Of a stretch of 64,000 nt of DNA, positions 19,392 to 28,838 are shown piece by piece. A model generated the notes under the pieces. That model worked only from the letters and a program-made list of their open reading frames with translations. It was not told the origin of the DNA and searched no databases. Within the stretch, counting starts at the first letter, position 1, and each line of letters begins with the position of its first letter. Made by a program: the position numbers and the translations under genes. Source of the DNA: Pseudomonadota bacterium (GTDB lineage: Bacteria; Pseudomonadota; Alphaproteobacteria; Rhizobiales; Rhizobiaceae); assembly GCA_023390055.1 (NCBI GenBank), contig JAEWDP010000031.1, forward strand, positions 1-64,000. The letters are read 5' to 3'.

Positions 19392-21164
19392 CTAGCTGAC
19401 CGGCCACACCCAGAGCAAGGTTGGAACGCTTACCAGGACAATGATAAAGGAAAGTGGAAGTCCAAGACGAGGATAGTCGGAAAACTTGTACCCGCCAGGT
19501 CCCAGAACGAGCGTATTGCACTGATGTCCCACTGGTGTGAGGAAGTCGCAGCCTGCACCGATCGCAACAGCCATCAAAAAGGCCTCCGGTCGATATTCCA
19601 GCGCTGTAGCAAAGCTCGCTGCGATCGGCCCCATGACCAAAACGGTCGCCGCATTATTGAGGAAAGGCGTCACCCCCATGGCAGTAAGCAGTATCATGCC
19701 AAGTGCAGCATAGGGGGGAAGGCCCCCGGCAATGTTGCCAAGCCAAGCGGCGATCAGTTCGCTTGCTCCAGAAGTCCTCAGCGTGTCGGAAACGGGAATT
19801 AGCGCTGCCAGCATTACCAGGATCGGTCCGTCAACAGCCTTGTACAGATCCGTCAGTGGGATCGCTCTAAAAACAGCCATGCCCAAGGCTGCAGCAAAGA
19901 AGGCCATCGCGACGGGCACCCATCCAAAGGCGGTGGTAATCATTGCGGCAGCCAGGATCACCAACGGGATGAATGCGCGACGCCGGGTACCAAGCATGAT
20001 TTCGCGTTGTGCCAGCGGCAGAAGATCGAAATCCTGCATGACACCGGGCAGACTATTGCGATTTCCTTGCAGCACGATGACGTCCCCTGACATCAACGTC
20101 AGGTCACGCAGGCGTTCGCTCAGTCGATGGCCGCGACGGCTAACGGCAAGCAGATTGACGCCACGTGTGTAAGAAAGTGCAAGTTCACGGGCTGAGAGGC
20201 CGGAAAGAGGAGAGTCGCGCGAAATTATGGCCTCGATCGAAACCGCATCGTCACGTAATTGACCCTTGTCCCGCAAGGGCTTTCCGGACAAATGAAGCTT
20301 GGCGTTGGAAACGACGCGATCGATCGCTGCGGAACTGCCCTCAAGAATTACGCTGTCATTTTCATGCAGCTCTAGGTCCGGGAATGGTGACATGCGAGTG
20401 GTGCCACGCAAGACTGCGGTGGCGATGACTTCCGTATCGCCAAATTTCAGCAACTCGCTGAGCGGCTTGCCGATCACACTGGACTGTGCAGGGATTGTCG
20501 CCTCGGAGGTATAGTTGGCAATTTCGACGGCGTCCTCGATTGAGCTGTTCTGTTTCGTGCGCGCCGGAACAAGCCAATGGAAAAACAACAGGAATGTGAC
20601 GCCTACAAGTGTCAGGACAGCCCCGACCGGGGTGAAGTCAAACATGGTGAAAGGTGCGCCGGTAAGGTCTGCACGCAATTGTGAGACGACAATGTTTGGT
20701 GAGGTTCCGACTTGTGTCATTAGGCCGCCAAGCAGGGCCGAGAACGCCATCGGCATCAAGTATTTCGAGGGTGAAACGCCAGATCGTCGGGAGAATTGAA
20801 ACGCTACCGGCATCATGATTGCCAGCGCACCAATGTTCTTGATGAACGCTGAAAGTACCGCCACTGCAACCATAAGAAGCGCCAGTTGAGCGCGAACGGA
20901 AGTGAGGTTTGGAAAAAATTTCTTGATGGCCAGATCGACAATGCCCGAACGAGCGACGGCAGCGCTGACTACGAGGGCGCTTCCCACGATGATGACGATA
21001 TCGTCAGAAAAACCGGAGAAAGCTTCGTCCACCGGGATGATGCCGACCGCAACGGCAAGGACAAGTGCGCAACAGGCGACAATATCGTAGCGAAACCGGT
21101 CCCAGATGAACACGGCCATCATTATGCCGATGACGGTAAAGGCAAGGATTTGCTCGGTAGTCAT
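19392..21164 (-). CDS. SLC13/DASS-family anion permease with two RCK_C domains
   Basis: A 590-residue inner-membrane transporter. The halves of the permease domain (about 1-180 and 385-590) flank two TrkA-C/RCK_C cytoplasmic modules (about 200-285 and 295-370), recognisable from IGKPLSELLKFGDTEVIA..., and LSGLSARELALSYTRGVNLLAVSR. GTSPNIVVS and the C-terminal PVGHQCNTLVLGPGGYKFSDYPRLG correspond to the SNT-type substrate motifs of the family. Members move sulfate, phosphate or dicarboxylates; the RCK insertion is common in sulfate/unknown-anion branches. The substrate cannot be decided here, and no metabolic gene accompanies it. Confidence 0.88.
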   Translation of the reverse strand: MTTEQILAFTVIGIMMAVFIWDRFRYDIVACCALVLAVAVGIIPVDEAFSGFSDDIVIIVGSALVVSAAVARSGIVDLAIKKFFPNLTSVRAQLALLMVAVAVLSAFIKNIGALAIMMPVAFQFSRRSGVSPSKYLMPMAFSALLGGLMTQVGTSPNIVVSQLRADLTGAPFTMFDFTPVGAVLTLVGVTFLLFFHWLVPARTKQNSSIEDAVEIANYTSEATIPAQSSVIGKPLSELLKFGDTEVIATAVLRGTTRMSPFPDLELHENDSVILEGSSAAIDRVVSNAKLHLSGKPLRDKGQLRDDAVSIEAIISRDSPLSGLSARELALSYTRGVNLLAVSRRGHRLSERLRDLTLMSGDVIVLQGNRNSLPGVMQDFDLLPLAQREIMLGTRRRAFIPLVILAAAMITTAFGWVPVAMAFFAAALGMAVFRAIPLTDLYKAVDGPILVMLAALIPVSDTLRTSGASELIAAWLGNIAGGLPPYAALGMILLTAMGVTPFLNNAATVLVMGPIAASFATALEYRPEAFLMAVAIGAGCDFLTPVGHQCNTLVLGPGGYKFSDYPRLGLPLSFIIVLVSVPTLLWVWPVS

Positions 21165-21442
21165 GTGCCCCCAGAGATGTGCCGCGCAGGACCGGTTCGA
21201 CCACTGCTGGCCTCAAGAGTTGCATAACGCCGGAACGACGGAAAGATGTCCAGGCGGCAGAAAATTGACCGGCCTGCCGTCAGACCTTCTATTGCAGCCG
21301 GTCTGGCATATTCTCGTGCGCAGGAGCGGACGAACATATCAATGCTCAGTTGTGGCATTGAAGCCGACCTGGCAAACGTTGATGGCGTCCCTGTCGGGAC
21401 CGTCCTGATCTGGCTGAAGCCTGGGTCCCGTTGCGCATTGGG

Positions 21443-22198
21443 TCAATCGGATGTCGTTGCTGGTTTTTTCTTGCGGCGGACATTGCGTGCAATCGTATTC
21501 AGGACCTCGACGAAGGCAGAGAATGCCATCGCAGCGTATATGTAACCCTTCGGAACATGAAAGCCCATGCCTTCTGCGATCAAAGTGGTGCCGATCATGA
21601 GCAGGAAACCAAGCGCCAACATGACAATCGTCGGATTGCGCCCAATGAAGTTGGCAAGTGGTGTGGCCGCGACAAGCATGACGGTTACTGCGGCAATGAC
21701 GGCTACAACCATGATTGGCAGATGGGGTGTCATGCCCACTGCCGTGATGATGCTGTCTATGGAAAAGACAAGGTCAAGGAGCAGGATCTGACTGATAGCG
21801 GAACCGAACGTGAGCGTGGCCGCGTTTCCGACCATGTCTTGTTTATGGCTTTCGGGATCGACTGAATGGTGGATTTCCTTGGTCGCCTTCCATACGAGGA
21901 AAAGGCCCCCGGCAATCAAAATGATATCCTTCCATGAAAATGCGTGCCCGAATATCTCAAAGAGTGGATTTGTGAGCTTGACGATCCAGGCGACAGTTCC
22001 GAGCAGCATCAATCGCATGATCAATGCGAGGCCGATTCCGATCTTCCGGGCACTGTCTTGTTTTTCGAAGGGAAGTTTATTGGTGATAATCGAGATGAAG
22101 ATCAAGTTATCGATTCCAAGGACCACTTCCATGACGACAAGCGTCAATAGCGCCACCCAGGCAGCGGGATCTTGTAGGAGCCCGATAATTTCCTGCAC
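21443..22198 (-). CDS. TerC-family membrane protein
   Basis: A 251-residue membrane protein with seven or so helices. [20 protein letters not shown] and [19 protein letters not shown] carry the paired acidic residues that define TerC, a family linked to Mn2+ export and metallation of exoenzymes, and to tellurite resistance in a few systems. The frame opens at a TTG 23 codons earlier, but the GTG used here has AAGGGGAA in front and matches the family start. The C-terminus is basic (NVRRKKKP). The TetR-type regulator gene lies upstream on the same strand with 95 bases between them. Confidence 0.9.
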   Translation of the reverse strand: MQEIIGLLQDPAAWVALLTLVVMEVVLGIDNLIFISIITNKLPFEKQDSARKIGIGLALIMRLMLLGTVAWIVKLTNPLFEIFGHAFSWKDIILIAGGLFLVWKATKEIHHSVDPESHKQDMVGNAATLTFGSAISQILLLDLVFSIDSIITAVGMTPHLPIMVVAVIAAVTVMLVAATPLANFIGRNPTIVMLALGFLLMIGTTLIAEGMGFHVPKGYIYAAMAFSAFVEVLNTIARNVRRKKKPATTSD

Positions 22199-22293
22199 AA
22201 TCTTCCCCTTATTGGCTCGCGGCGCTTTTGTGTCCGGTTGATTTAAGACCTGAGACGCCAAAAGCAAGAGAACGACGATGTGAAAGAGTTCCC

Positions 22294-22974
22294 CTATTTG
22301 CGGATTGAAGTGTCGCTTACTCCATAACCTGCCATGAATATGCGGATGGCACTTCTTACGATACGGTCCATTTCTTCTTGGGGCGGTACATCATCGAGGT
22401 CACCGAATAGCCGCGACTTGAAGAACGTTCCGCTGGCAAGTTCAATGAACTGGCGTGCGGCAAGATCGGTATCGGCGACTTTCAGTGTCCCAAGCTTTGC
22501 GTGCCTATTGATGAAATCCTGTAGAACCGTGCGAACATTTGCCGGAGAGTGGAAAAAACGCTGACAGAGCTTCGGCATGCGGCCTGTCACCCCGATCAGT
22601 GTCCGCATAGCGTTGATCACGGGAGGTGAAGTGATGTGCGTGGCAAATCCCATTCCAAAACGGTAGAGACCATCTTCGACTTCTTCACTGCCTGCCAGGA
22701 TATCCTTGAGCTTCAATGTTATCTGGAAACGTTCACGCTCGATAATGGCGCCGAACAAGTCCTCCTTGTTCTCGAAGTATACGTAGATCGTGCCCTTTGA
22801 TACGCCCGCTTCGCGCGTTATGTCGTTCATGCTGGCGGCATCAAAGCCAAGACGCATGAAGACGCGCTTTGCGCCATCAATGATCTGCTCGCGCTTGAGC
22901 GGGTCTTCACCAGCAGCGAAGCGACCTTGCGGACTTAACCTCGAGCTCGTGTGCTCTCTCAATTCCTTGTTCAT
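22294..22974 (-). CDS. TetR/AcrR-family transcriptional regulator
   Basis: A 226-residue regulator. The N-terminal helix-turn-helix (about residues 30-75: [42 protein letters not shown]) is textbook TetR, and the C-terminal ligand domain resembles AefR/TetR_C members. An operator-like perfect palindrome lies 18 bases upstream of the start codon, suggesting autorepression. The regulated target is not obvious: TerC is downstream on the same strand, whereas most such regulators act on an efflux pump encoded elsewhere. Confidence 0.92.
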   Translation of the reverse strand: MNKELREHTSSRLSPQGRFAAGEDPLKREQIIDGAKRVFMRLGFDAASMNDITREAGVSKGTIYVYFENKEDLFGAIIERERFQITLKLKDILAGSEEVEDGLYRFGMGFATHITSPPVINAMRTLIGVTGRMPKLCQRFFHSPANVRTVLQDFINRHAKLGTLKVADTDLAARQFIELASGTFFKSRLFGDLDDVPPQEEMDRIVRSAIRIFMAGYGVSDTSIRK

Positions 22975-22991
22975 GGCCGTTCTGTGGGTTT

Positions 22992-23009
22992 TCGAACCAA
23001 ATGGTTCGA
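22992..23009. promoter_or_regulatory. Probable TetR operator
   Basis: TCGAACCA-AA-TGGTTCGA is a perfect 8-2-8 inverted repeat just upstream of the TetR-type gene. Its position and symmetry fit an autoregulatory operator. Confidence 0.6.
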
Positions 23010-23080
23010 TTTCTTCCTGATATGTGCAACGGGAGAGTTCATGTCAAGCGTCGTGAACCGATCTGTTGATTGGTTGTCAG

Positions 23081-23104
23081 TTTCTGATTTACGTACCTCA
23101 GAAA
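23081..23104. promoter_or_regulatory. Probable XylR (LacI-type) operator in front of xylR
   Basis: A 24-bp imperfect palindrome with arms TTTCTGA and TCAGAAA around TTTACGTACC. Ten of the twelve base pairs of the half-sites match, and the centre is CG as in most LacI-family operators. The right-hand 17 bases recur exactly before the CUT2 transporter genes. It lies 28 bases before the xylR ATG. Confidence 0.7.
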
Positions 23105-23132
23105 ATCCGATACCACCATATCTGGAGGATTG

Positions 23133-24152
23133 ATGAAACCGACGGTTCACGATATCGCGCGCAGCGCAGGCGTCAGCCTGGCAACAGTGGACCGCGTCCT
23201 GAATGGGCGGCCGGGAGTGCGCAATTCTACCCGTCAAAGAGTTGAACAGGCGATCACCGCGCTGGGGTTTGTACGCGATGTCGCTGCCGCAAACCTTGCC
23301 AAGCGCCGTACTTACAAATTCTGCTTCATATTACCCGGGAATGACAATTCCTTCATGATTGGCCTGAGACGGGAAGTCGAAGCGGCTATCGCGCGATCGA
23401 TTGTCGAACGCACCAGGATCAGCATCATCGAAGTTCCCGCCTTTGACGTCGACGCGCTGGTGCAGGCACTGAAGACTTTATCCGATGAAAATCCCGATGG
23501 AGTTGCTGTCGTTGCCATCGATGCGCCAGAAGTTCGCGTCGCTGTCGGTGAACTCATAGATGCGGGCATTGCCGTCGTGACGCTTGTTTCGAACCTGGGG
23601 GGTCCGGGGCGACACCACTATGCAGGTATCGACAATATCGCGGCCGGCCGGACAGCGGCAAATCTCATGGGACGATTCCTCAGCAAGTCTGATGGTCGCG
23701 TAGGCGTCCTTGCTGGCTCGATGCTGGTACGCGATCATAGGGAACGCCTCGAAGGTTTCCTGTCTGTCCTCGCAGAGGATTTTCCACAAGTCGCCATCCT
23801 CCCGGTTATGGAGGCGCGTGATGATCCAGTTCTGGCGGAAGCCATGATCCGGGATGCGCTTCGCTGTCATGTCGGTCTGAACGGAATTTACAGCCTGGGA
23901 GCGGGTAACCGAGGACTGATTCGGGCTCTGCGTGAAACCCAGACGAGACCGGTCGTGATTGCCCATGAGGTGAGTGCCTCGACACGCGAGGCGCTTCTCG
24001 ATGGCACTATTGACGCCGTTCTTAACCAGGATGCCGGGCATGAGGTGCGCAGTGCCATTCGGGTATTGAAGGCCAAGGCGGACGGGCTGCCAGTGCTCAC
24101 AGCACAGGAACGTATCCGGATCGACATATTCTTGAAGGATAATCTGACTTGA
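23133..24152 (+). CDS. xylR: LacI-family regulator of the xylose regulon
   Basis: A 339-residue LacI/GalR repressor. The helix-turn-helix is TVHDIARSAGVSLATVDRVLNGRPGV (residues 4-29), with the hinge helix near NLAKRR, then a periplasmic-binding-protein-like sugar domain. The ATG after TGGAGGA is better than the TTG one codon earlier. xylB starts 21 bases after it, so regulator and catabolic genes are one operon, controlled by the operator just upstream. The same operator before the transporter genes makes it the likely regulator of both. The symbol is inferred from its neighbours; it is not related to the AraC-type XylR of E. coli. Confidence 0.85.
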   Translation: MKPTVHDIARSAGVSLATVDRVLNGRPGVRNSTRQRVEQAITALGFVRDVAAANLAKRRTYKFCFILPGNDNSFMIGLRREVEAAIARSIVERTRISIIEVPAFDVDALVQALKTLSDENPDGVAVVAIDAPEVRVAVGELIDAGIAVVTLVSNLGGPGRHHYAGIDNIAAGRTAANLMGRFLSKSDGRVGVLAGSMLVRDHRERLEGFLSVLAEDFPQVAILPVMEARDDPVLAEAMIRDALRCHVGLNGIYSLGAGNRGLIRALRETQTRPVVIAHEVSASTREALLDGTIDAVLNQDAGHEVRSAIRVLKAKADGLPVLTAQERIRIDIFLKDNLT

Positions 24153-24173
24153 TGGCGGAAGGAGAAAAACACC

Positions 24174-25628
24174 ATGTATCTTGGCCTTGACCTTGGGACA
24201 TCTGGCATCAAGGCGATGCTGATTGATGACGATCAGGTTGTCATCGGCTCAGCAAGTGGCGAGCTTGATGTGTTGCGTCCTCATTCCGGGTGGTCCGAAC
24301 AGAAGCCGGAAGACTGGATCCGGGCAACGGAAGAAGCCGTTGGAGAGCTGAAGCAGAAGTTTTCCAAGCAGCTGTCGGCTGTAAAGGGTATCGGCCTGTC
24401 AGGACAAATGCACGGGGCAACACTTCTGGATGACAGCGACACAGTCTTGCGTCCCTGCATCCTGTGGAATGATACACGGTCTCACAAACAGGCCCAGATA
24501 CTTGACGCCGATCCCCGGTTTCGCAAGGTCACGGGCAATATCGTTTTTCCAGGGTTTACTGCACCGAAGCTGGCATGGGTGCGGGATAATGAGCCAGACT
24601 GTTTCGCAAAGATATCCAAGATCCTTTTACCAAAAGACTATCTGCGTCTTTGGCTGACGGGGGAGTATATTTCCGAAATGTCGGATGCGGCCGGTACATC
24701 CTGGCTGGACACAGGCAAACGTTGCTGGTCACCTGAGCTGCTTGCGGCGACGGATCTCAACGAAGAGCAAATGCCATCCCTTGTGGAAGGTACGGAACAG
24801 GGTGGTCAACTGCGTGCGGGGCTTGCTTCGGCCTGGGGTATCGACAACAACGTCGTGGTCGCCGGGGGGGCGGGTGATAATGCAGCCTCGGCATGTGGTA
24901 TGGGTGTTGTAGATCACGGCGCCGCTTTTGCCTCTCTTGGGACATCCGGGGTGTTATTTGCTGCAACGGACAAATATTTGCCGAAGCCTGAAAGTGCAGT
25001 GCATGCATTCTGCCACGCGTTGCCGAATACCTGGCACCAGATGGGCGTCATTTTGTCGGCGACCGATGCACTGAACTGGTATTCACGTGTCGCTGGAGTG
25101 AGCGCTGCCGAACTGGCTGATGAGCTCGGTGATGCCTTGAATGCGCCAACGACGGTTACTTTTCTCCCCTATCTCTCCGGTGAACGGACGCCACACAATG
25201 ATGCGGTAATCCGCGGCGCATTTGTTGGACTTGACCGCATGTCGGACCGTCATGCGTTAACCCAGGCTGTTCTCGAGGGGGTTGCTTTTGCTATCCGTGA
25301 CAACCTTGAGGTGCTGAAGTCCGCCGGAACCACGATTGATCGAGTGACAGCGATTGGCGGAGGCTCGCGCTCCCGTTACTGGCTGGTTTCGATCGCCACT
25401 GCGCTCGGCATACCTGTGGATATTCCGACGGACGGTGACTTTGGTGCCGCTTTCGGTGCGGCCCGTCTCGGCCTGATTGCTGCCACCGCTGCAGACCCGC
25501 TGACGGTCTGCGTACCACCCAAGACAGCGCAGACCATCGAGCCGGAAACGACACTTATCGATGCGTATGAAACTGCCTACGAGCGCTATCGTTCGCTCTA
25601 TCCAGCGATCCGGTCGCTGGCAATCTAA
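24174..25628 (+). CDS. xylB: D-xylulokinase
   Basis: Phosphorylates D-xylulose to D-xylulose 5-phosphate. The FGGY kinase fold begins YLGLDLGTSGIKAML; GLSGQMHG (about residue 75) is the xylulokinase substrate motif, GGAGDNAASACGMG carries the catalytic Asp, and IGGGSRSRYWL is the C-terminal nucleotide-binding segment. At 484 residues it has the usual XylB length. AAGGAGAAAAAC precedes the ATG. It lies between xylR and xylA with 21-base gaps on either side, completing the isomerase pathway. Confidence 0.96.
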   Translation: MYLGLDLGTSGIKAMLIDDDQVVIGSASGELDVLRPHSGWSEQKPEDWIRATEEAVGELKQKFSKQLSAVKGIGLSGQMHGATLLDDSDTVLRPCILWNDTRSHKQAQILDADPRFRKVTGNIVFPGFTAPKLAWVRDNEPDCFAKISKILLPKDYLRLWLTGEYISEMSDAAGTSWLDTGKRCWSPELLAATDLNEEQMPSLVEGTEQGGQLRAGLASAWGIDNNVVVAGGAGDNAASACGMGVVDHGAAFASLGTSGVLFAATDKYLPKPESAVHAFCHALPNTWHQMGVILSATDALNWYSRVAGVSAAELADELGDALNAPTTVTFLPYLSGERTPHNDAVIRGAFVGLDRMSDRHALTQAVLEGVAFAIRDNLEVLKSAGTTIDRVTAIGGGSRSRYWLVSIATALGIPVDIPTDGDFGAAFGAARLGLIAATAADPLTVCVPPKTAQTIEPETTLIDAYETAYERYRSLYPAIRSLAI

Positions 25629-25649
25629 TCCGCTTCAAGGAGAATCAAC

Positions 25650-26960
25650 ATGAGTACAGGTTTTTTTGGTGATATCACCGAGGTAAAGTACGAAGGACCG
25701 GAGAGCACCAATCCTCTTGCATTCCGCCATTACAATCGCGACGAAGTTGTTGCCGGAAAAAAGATGGAAGACCATCTGCGTTTTGCGGTTGCGTACTGGC
25801 ATAGCTTCACGTGGCCAGGCGGCGATCCTTTTGGCGGCCAAACCTTCCAGCGTCCATGGTTTTCCGACACCATGGAAGCAGCGAAACTAAAGGCGGATGT
25901 TGCGTTCGAGTTCTATCAGCTGCTCGGAGCGCCATTTTATTGCTTCCATGACGCGGATGTGCGGCCGGAAGGAAGCTCTTTTGCGGAGAATACCAGAAAT
26001 CTCAACGAGATTGTCGAGTATTTCGAGAAGAAACAGTCTGAAACCGGTGTGAAGCTCCTCTGGGGAACCGCCAATATGTTCTCCCACCGTCGGTTCATGG
26101 CGGGCGCCGCGACCAACCCTGATCCTGACGTCTTCGCGTTCTCGGCAGCCACGGTAAAGACATGCATGGATGCAACAAAACGGCTCGGCGGCGTGAACTA
26201 TGTGCTTTGGGGTGGACGTGAAGGCTATGAGACGCTGCTCAATACCGATGTTGGGCGCGAACTCGACCAGATGGGCCGGTTCCTCAATCTTGTGGTCGAG
26301 TATAAATACAAGATCGGCTTCGAAGGAACCATCCTGATAGAGCCGAAGCCACAAGAGCCGACCAAGCATCAGTATGACTACGATGTGGCAACAGTATTTG
26401 CGTTTTTACAAAAGCACGGTCTCGAAAAGGAAATAAAGGTCAACATAGAACAAGGGCATGCCATCCTTGCTGGCCACTCCTTCGAGCATGAGATTGCCAT
26501 GGCAAACGCCTTCGGCATCTTCGGTTCGGTCGATATGAACCGCAACGACTATCAGTCAGGGTGGGATACAGACCAGTTTCCAAACAACGTCCCAGAAATG
26601 GCTCTTGCCTACTACCATATCCTGCAAGGGGGTGGCTTCAAGAATGGCGGCACGAATTTTGATGCCAAGCTTCGGCGCCAATCGCTTGATCCGCAAGACC
26701 TTCTAGTCGGCCATATCGGTGGTATGGACTGCTGTGCTCGTGGCCTCAAAGCGGCGCTGAAAATGATTGAGGATGGTGCATTGTCCAAGCCGCTTGGCGA
26801 GCGTTACGCTGGCTGGGACAATGCAGAGGCGCAGAAAATGCTGCGCGGCGAATACAAGCTGGACGAGATCGCTGCAATGGTCGAACGGGAAAATATCAAT
26901 CCTGAACCGCGGTCTGGCCGCCAGGAAGCCCTGGAAAACATTGTCAATCGCTACGTCTGA
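25650..26960 (+). CDS. xylA: Xylose isomerase
   Basis: Interconverts D-xylose and D-xylulose in a TIM barrel using two divalent metals. FCFHD-type [12 protein letters not shown] contains the catalytic His-Asp pair (about residues 100-104), [13 protein letters not shown] is the central signature, [16 protein letters not shown] holds metal ligands, and [20 protein letters not shown] completes the metal site. The 436 residues match class II (long) xylose isomerases. It is the third gene of the xylRBA operon, followed by a GC-rich hairpin. Confidence 0.97.
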   Translation: MSTGFFGDITEVKYEGPESTNPLAFRHYNRDEVVAGKKMEDHLRFAVAYWHSFTWPGGDPFGGQTFQRPWFSDTMEAAKLKADVAFEFYQLLGAPFYCFHDADVRPEGSSFAENTRNLNEIVEYFEKKQSETGVKLLWGTANMFSHRRFMAGAATNPDPDVFAFSAATVKTCMDATKRLGGVNYVLWGGREGYETLLNTDVGRELDQMGRFLNLVVEYKYKIGFEGTILIEPKPQEPTKHQYDYDVATVFAFLQKHGLEKEIKVNIEQGHAILAGHSFEHEIAMANAFGIFGSVDMNRNDYQSGWDTDQFPNNVPEMALAYYHILQGGGFKNGGTNFDAKLRRQSLDPQDLLVGHIGGMDCCARGLKAALKMIEDGALSKPLGERYAGWDNAEAQKMLRGEYKLDEIAAMVERENINPEPRSGRQEALENIVNRYV

Positions 26961-26964
26961 TGCA

Positions 26965-26998
26965 AGAGGTGGGGCCGCGGCGCGTGACCCCACCCTCT
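26965..26998 (+). terminator. Hairpin after xylA
   Basis: AGAGGTGGGG pairs with CCCCACCCTCT (one bulge) around a 13-base loop, five bases after the xylA stop. It lacks a T-run, so it may protect the 3' end or pause transcription rather than terminate it. Confidence 0.5.
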
Positions 26999-27163
26999 GG
27001 TCAGGCAGGGTCGATCGATGGGATAAACAAGATGTTTGAAGAACGCGGAAGCTGCCACGCCACCGCTGCCTGAACCGCGGTGGAAACGTCATTTTGCGAA
27101 ATTATCAAGGCAGGCTGAAATCACGAACCGAAATAGACAGAGTTCTGAAGTCTATCGCCGGCA

Positions 27164-27187
27164 AATCTGCTTTACGTACCTCAGAAA
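27164..27187. promoter_or_regulatory. Second XylR-type operator, before the CUT2 transporter
   Basis: The 17 bases TTTACGTACCTCAGAAA are identical to the operator before xylR; the left arm is only partly kept (TCTG matches). It lies about 125 bases before the ABC ATPase start, so it probably overlaps that promoter. Confidence 0.65.
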
Positions 27188-27311
27188 CTTCGTTAGCCTG
27201 AACTTTGGAGGACGTTCAGGTGCATGGTCTAGCAGATAATGATGATCGCGGGTCTTTGATGTTCTTTCTTGGGGGCGGCATGATTGCTTCCGCAGGAACC
27301 GGCAGGGCCCG

Positions 27312-28835
27312 ATGACGCCAGGTGTCGCAAGCCTTGAAGCGCCCATTATGGAGGCCAGAGGTCTCTCCAAGAGTTTTGGTCCTGTTGAAGTTCTCCGCGA
27401 TATATCTCTATCAGTTCGAGCTGGCGAAGTGCATGCCATCATTGGTGAAAACGGTGCAGGCAAGTCCACGCTGATGAAAATCCTGGCGGGTAACCATCCG
27501 TCGACCAGCGGGGTCATTCTCATTGATGGGGAGCCGGTCCATCTTTCTGGGCCGGTGGATGCCGAGAACCGTGGAATCGTTCTGGTTCATCAGGAGATCC
27601 TGCTCGCACCGGACCTCACCGTTGCGCAAAACATTTATCTCGGCCGTGAATTGTTGAAGGGGCCAACGGTTGACGACAATGCAATGAACGAGGGCGCGGC
27701 CCAGGCATTGCACGATCTTGGTGCCGATCTGGACCCAAAGACCATCGTTTGTAATCTGTCCATCGCCCAGCGCCAACTCGTACAAATTGCGCGTGTACTG
27801 CTTGTTCCACACCGTATAGTCATTTTTGACGAACCAACCGCATCGCTCACGCCATTCGAAACCACGGCTCTCCTCAAAGTGATCAAGGATATTCGCGCCA
27901 AAGGTGTCGGTGTTCTCTATATCTCCCATCGCCTTCCGGAGGTAAAAGAGATCTCTGATCGTGTGACCGTTTTGCGTGATGGCCGCCTCGTCGCTACCCA
28001 TGATGCGGTTGAGTTGGAGCCGACAGACATGGCGCGGCTCATGGTCGGTCGTGATGTCGCCAAACTCTATCCTGACCGGGATGCGACCGAGCTGCGTGAG
28101 GTGGTTCTGGATGTTGAAGGCTTTACGGTTCCGCGATATGCCCGGGATGCATCCTTCCAATTGAAACGAGGGGAAATTCTGGGCTTTGCCGGCCTTGTGG
28201 GCGCGGGCCGTACGGAACTGATGGAGGGACTGGTCGGCCTCAGGCGCGGCCATGGAAGGATCAGTCATAACGGAAAACTGGTTCATTTTCACAACGTGAA
28301 GGACAGCCTTGAGGCCGGTATCGTTTATCTGTCCGAAGACAGGAAAAGCAAAGGACTGTTGCTGTTCAAGGATCTGACCATCAACCTGACACTTGCTTCC
28401 ATTGGCCGGTTTGTGCGTGGCTTGCAGATCGACCGTCGGAAAGAGAGCCAGGCACTCGACGCGGCAATAAGCGAATTCGATATTCGCACTGGCCGCAAAG
28501 ACTTGCTGGCGGGACAACTTTCCGGCGGCAATCAGCAAAAATTGCTGATTGCCAAGATGATGATGCTCGATCCGTCGATCGTTATCATCGATGAACCGAC
28601 CCGTGGCATAGACATCGGCACCAAAGAGCAGATCTACAAATTCATCGCTCGGTTGGCCGAGGAGGGGCGCTCCATCATCGTGGTTTCATCCGAAATGCCG
28701 GAGTTGATCGGTATCTGCGACCGCATCCTTGTCATGCGGTCCGGACAGATTGTCGGAGAAGTATCTGGAGATAAAATGACGGAGAACGATATCGTCATCT
28801 TGGCAACTGGTGTGAAAACAGGGGAGGTTGCCTGA
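27312..28835 (+). CDS. CUT2 sugar ABC transporter, duplicated ATPase
   Basis: A 507-residue RbsA/XylG-type protein with two ATPase halves. The first has Walker A GENGAGKST, signature LSIAQRQLVQIAR and Walker B VIFDEPTASL. The second has a degenerate Walker A, GLVGAGRTE, as usual in this family, a LSGGNQQK signature and IIDEPTRGIDIGTKEQIY. The permease starts three bases after its stop, so they are one operon. The start ATG has only a weak G-rich sequence in front; the ATG 12 codons later is an alternative. The operator upstream links it to the xylose regulator, so xylose or a related sugar is the likely cargo, but this is inference. Confidence 0.92.
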   Translation: MTPGVASLEAPIMEARGLSKSFGPVEVLRDISLSVRAGEVHAIIGENGAGKSTLMKILAGNHPSTSGVILIDGEPVHLSGPVDAENRGIVLVHQEILLAPDLTVAQNIYLGRELLKGPTVDDNAMNEGAAQALHDLGADLDPKTIVCNLSIAQRQLVQIARVLLVPHRIVIFDEPTASLTPFETTALLKVIKDIRAKGVGVLYISHRLPEVKEISDRVTVLRDGRLVATHDAVELEPTDMARLMVGRDVAKLYPDRDATELREVVLDVEGFTVPRYARDASFQLKRGEILGFAGLVGAGRTELMEGLVGLRRGHGRISHNGKLVHFHNVKDSLEAGIVYLSEDRKSKGLLLFKDLTINLTLASIGRFVRGLQIDRRKESQALDAAISEFDIRTGRKDLLAGQLSGGNQQKLLIAKMMMLDPSIVIIDEPTRGIDIGTKEQIYKFIARLAEEGRSIIVVSSEMPELIGICDRILVMRSGQIVGEVSGDKMTENDIVILATGVKTGEVA

Positions 28836-28838
28836 TAA

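Larger units (their letters stand above)
26961..27311 (+). other. Regulatory gap between xylA and the CUT2 transporter
   Basis: No gene is supported here. The stretch holds the xylA hairpin, the second copy of the xylR operator and, between the operator and the ATPase gene, about 125 bases of probable leader. Confidence 0.6.
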
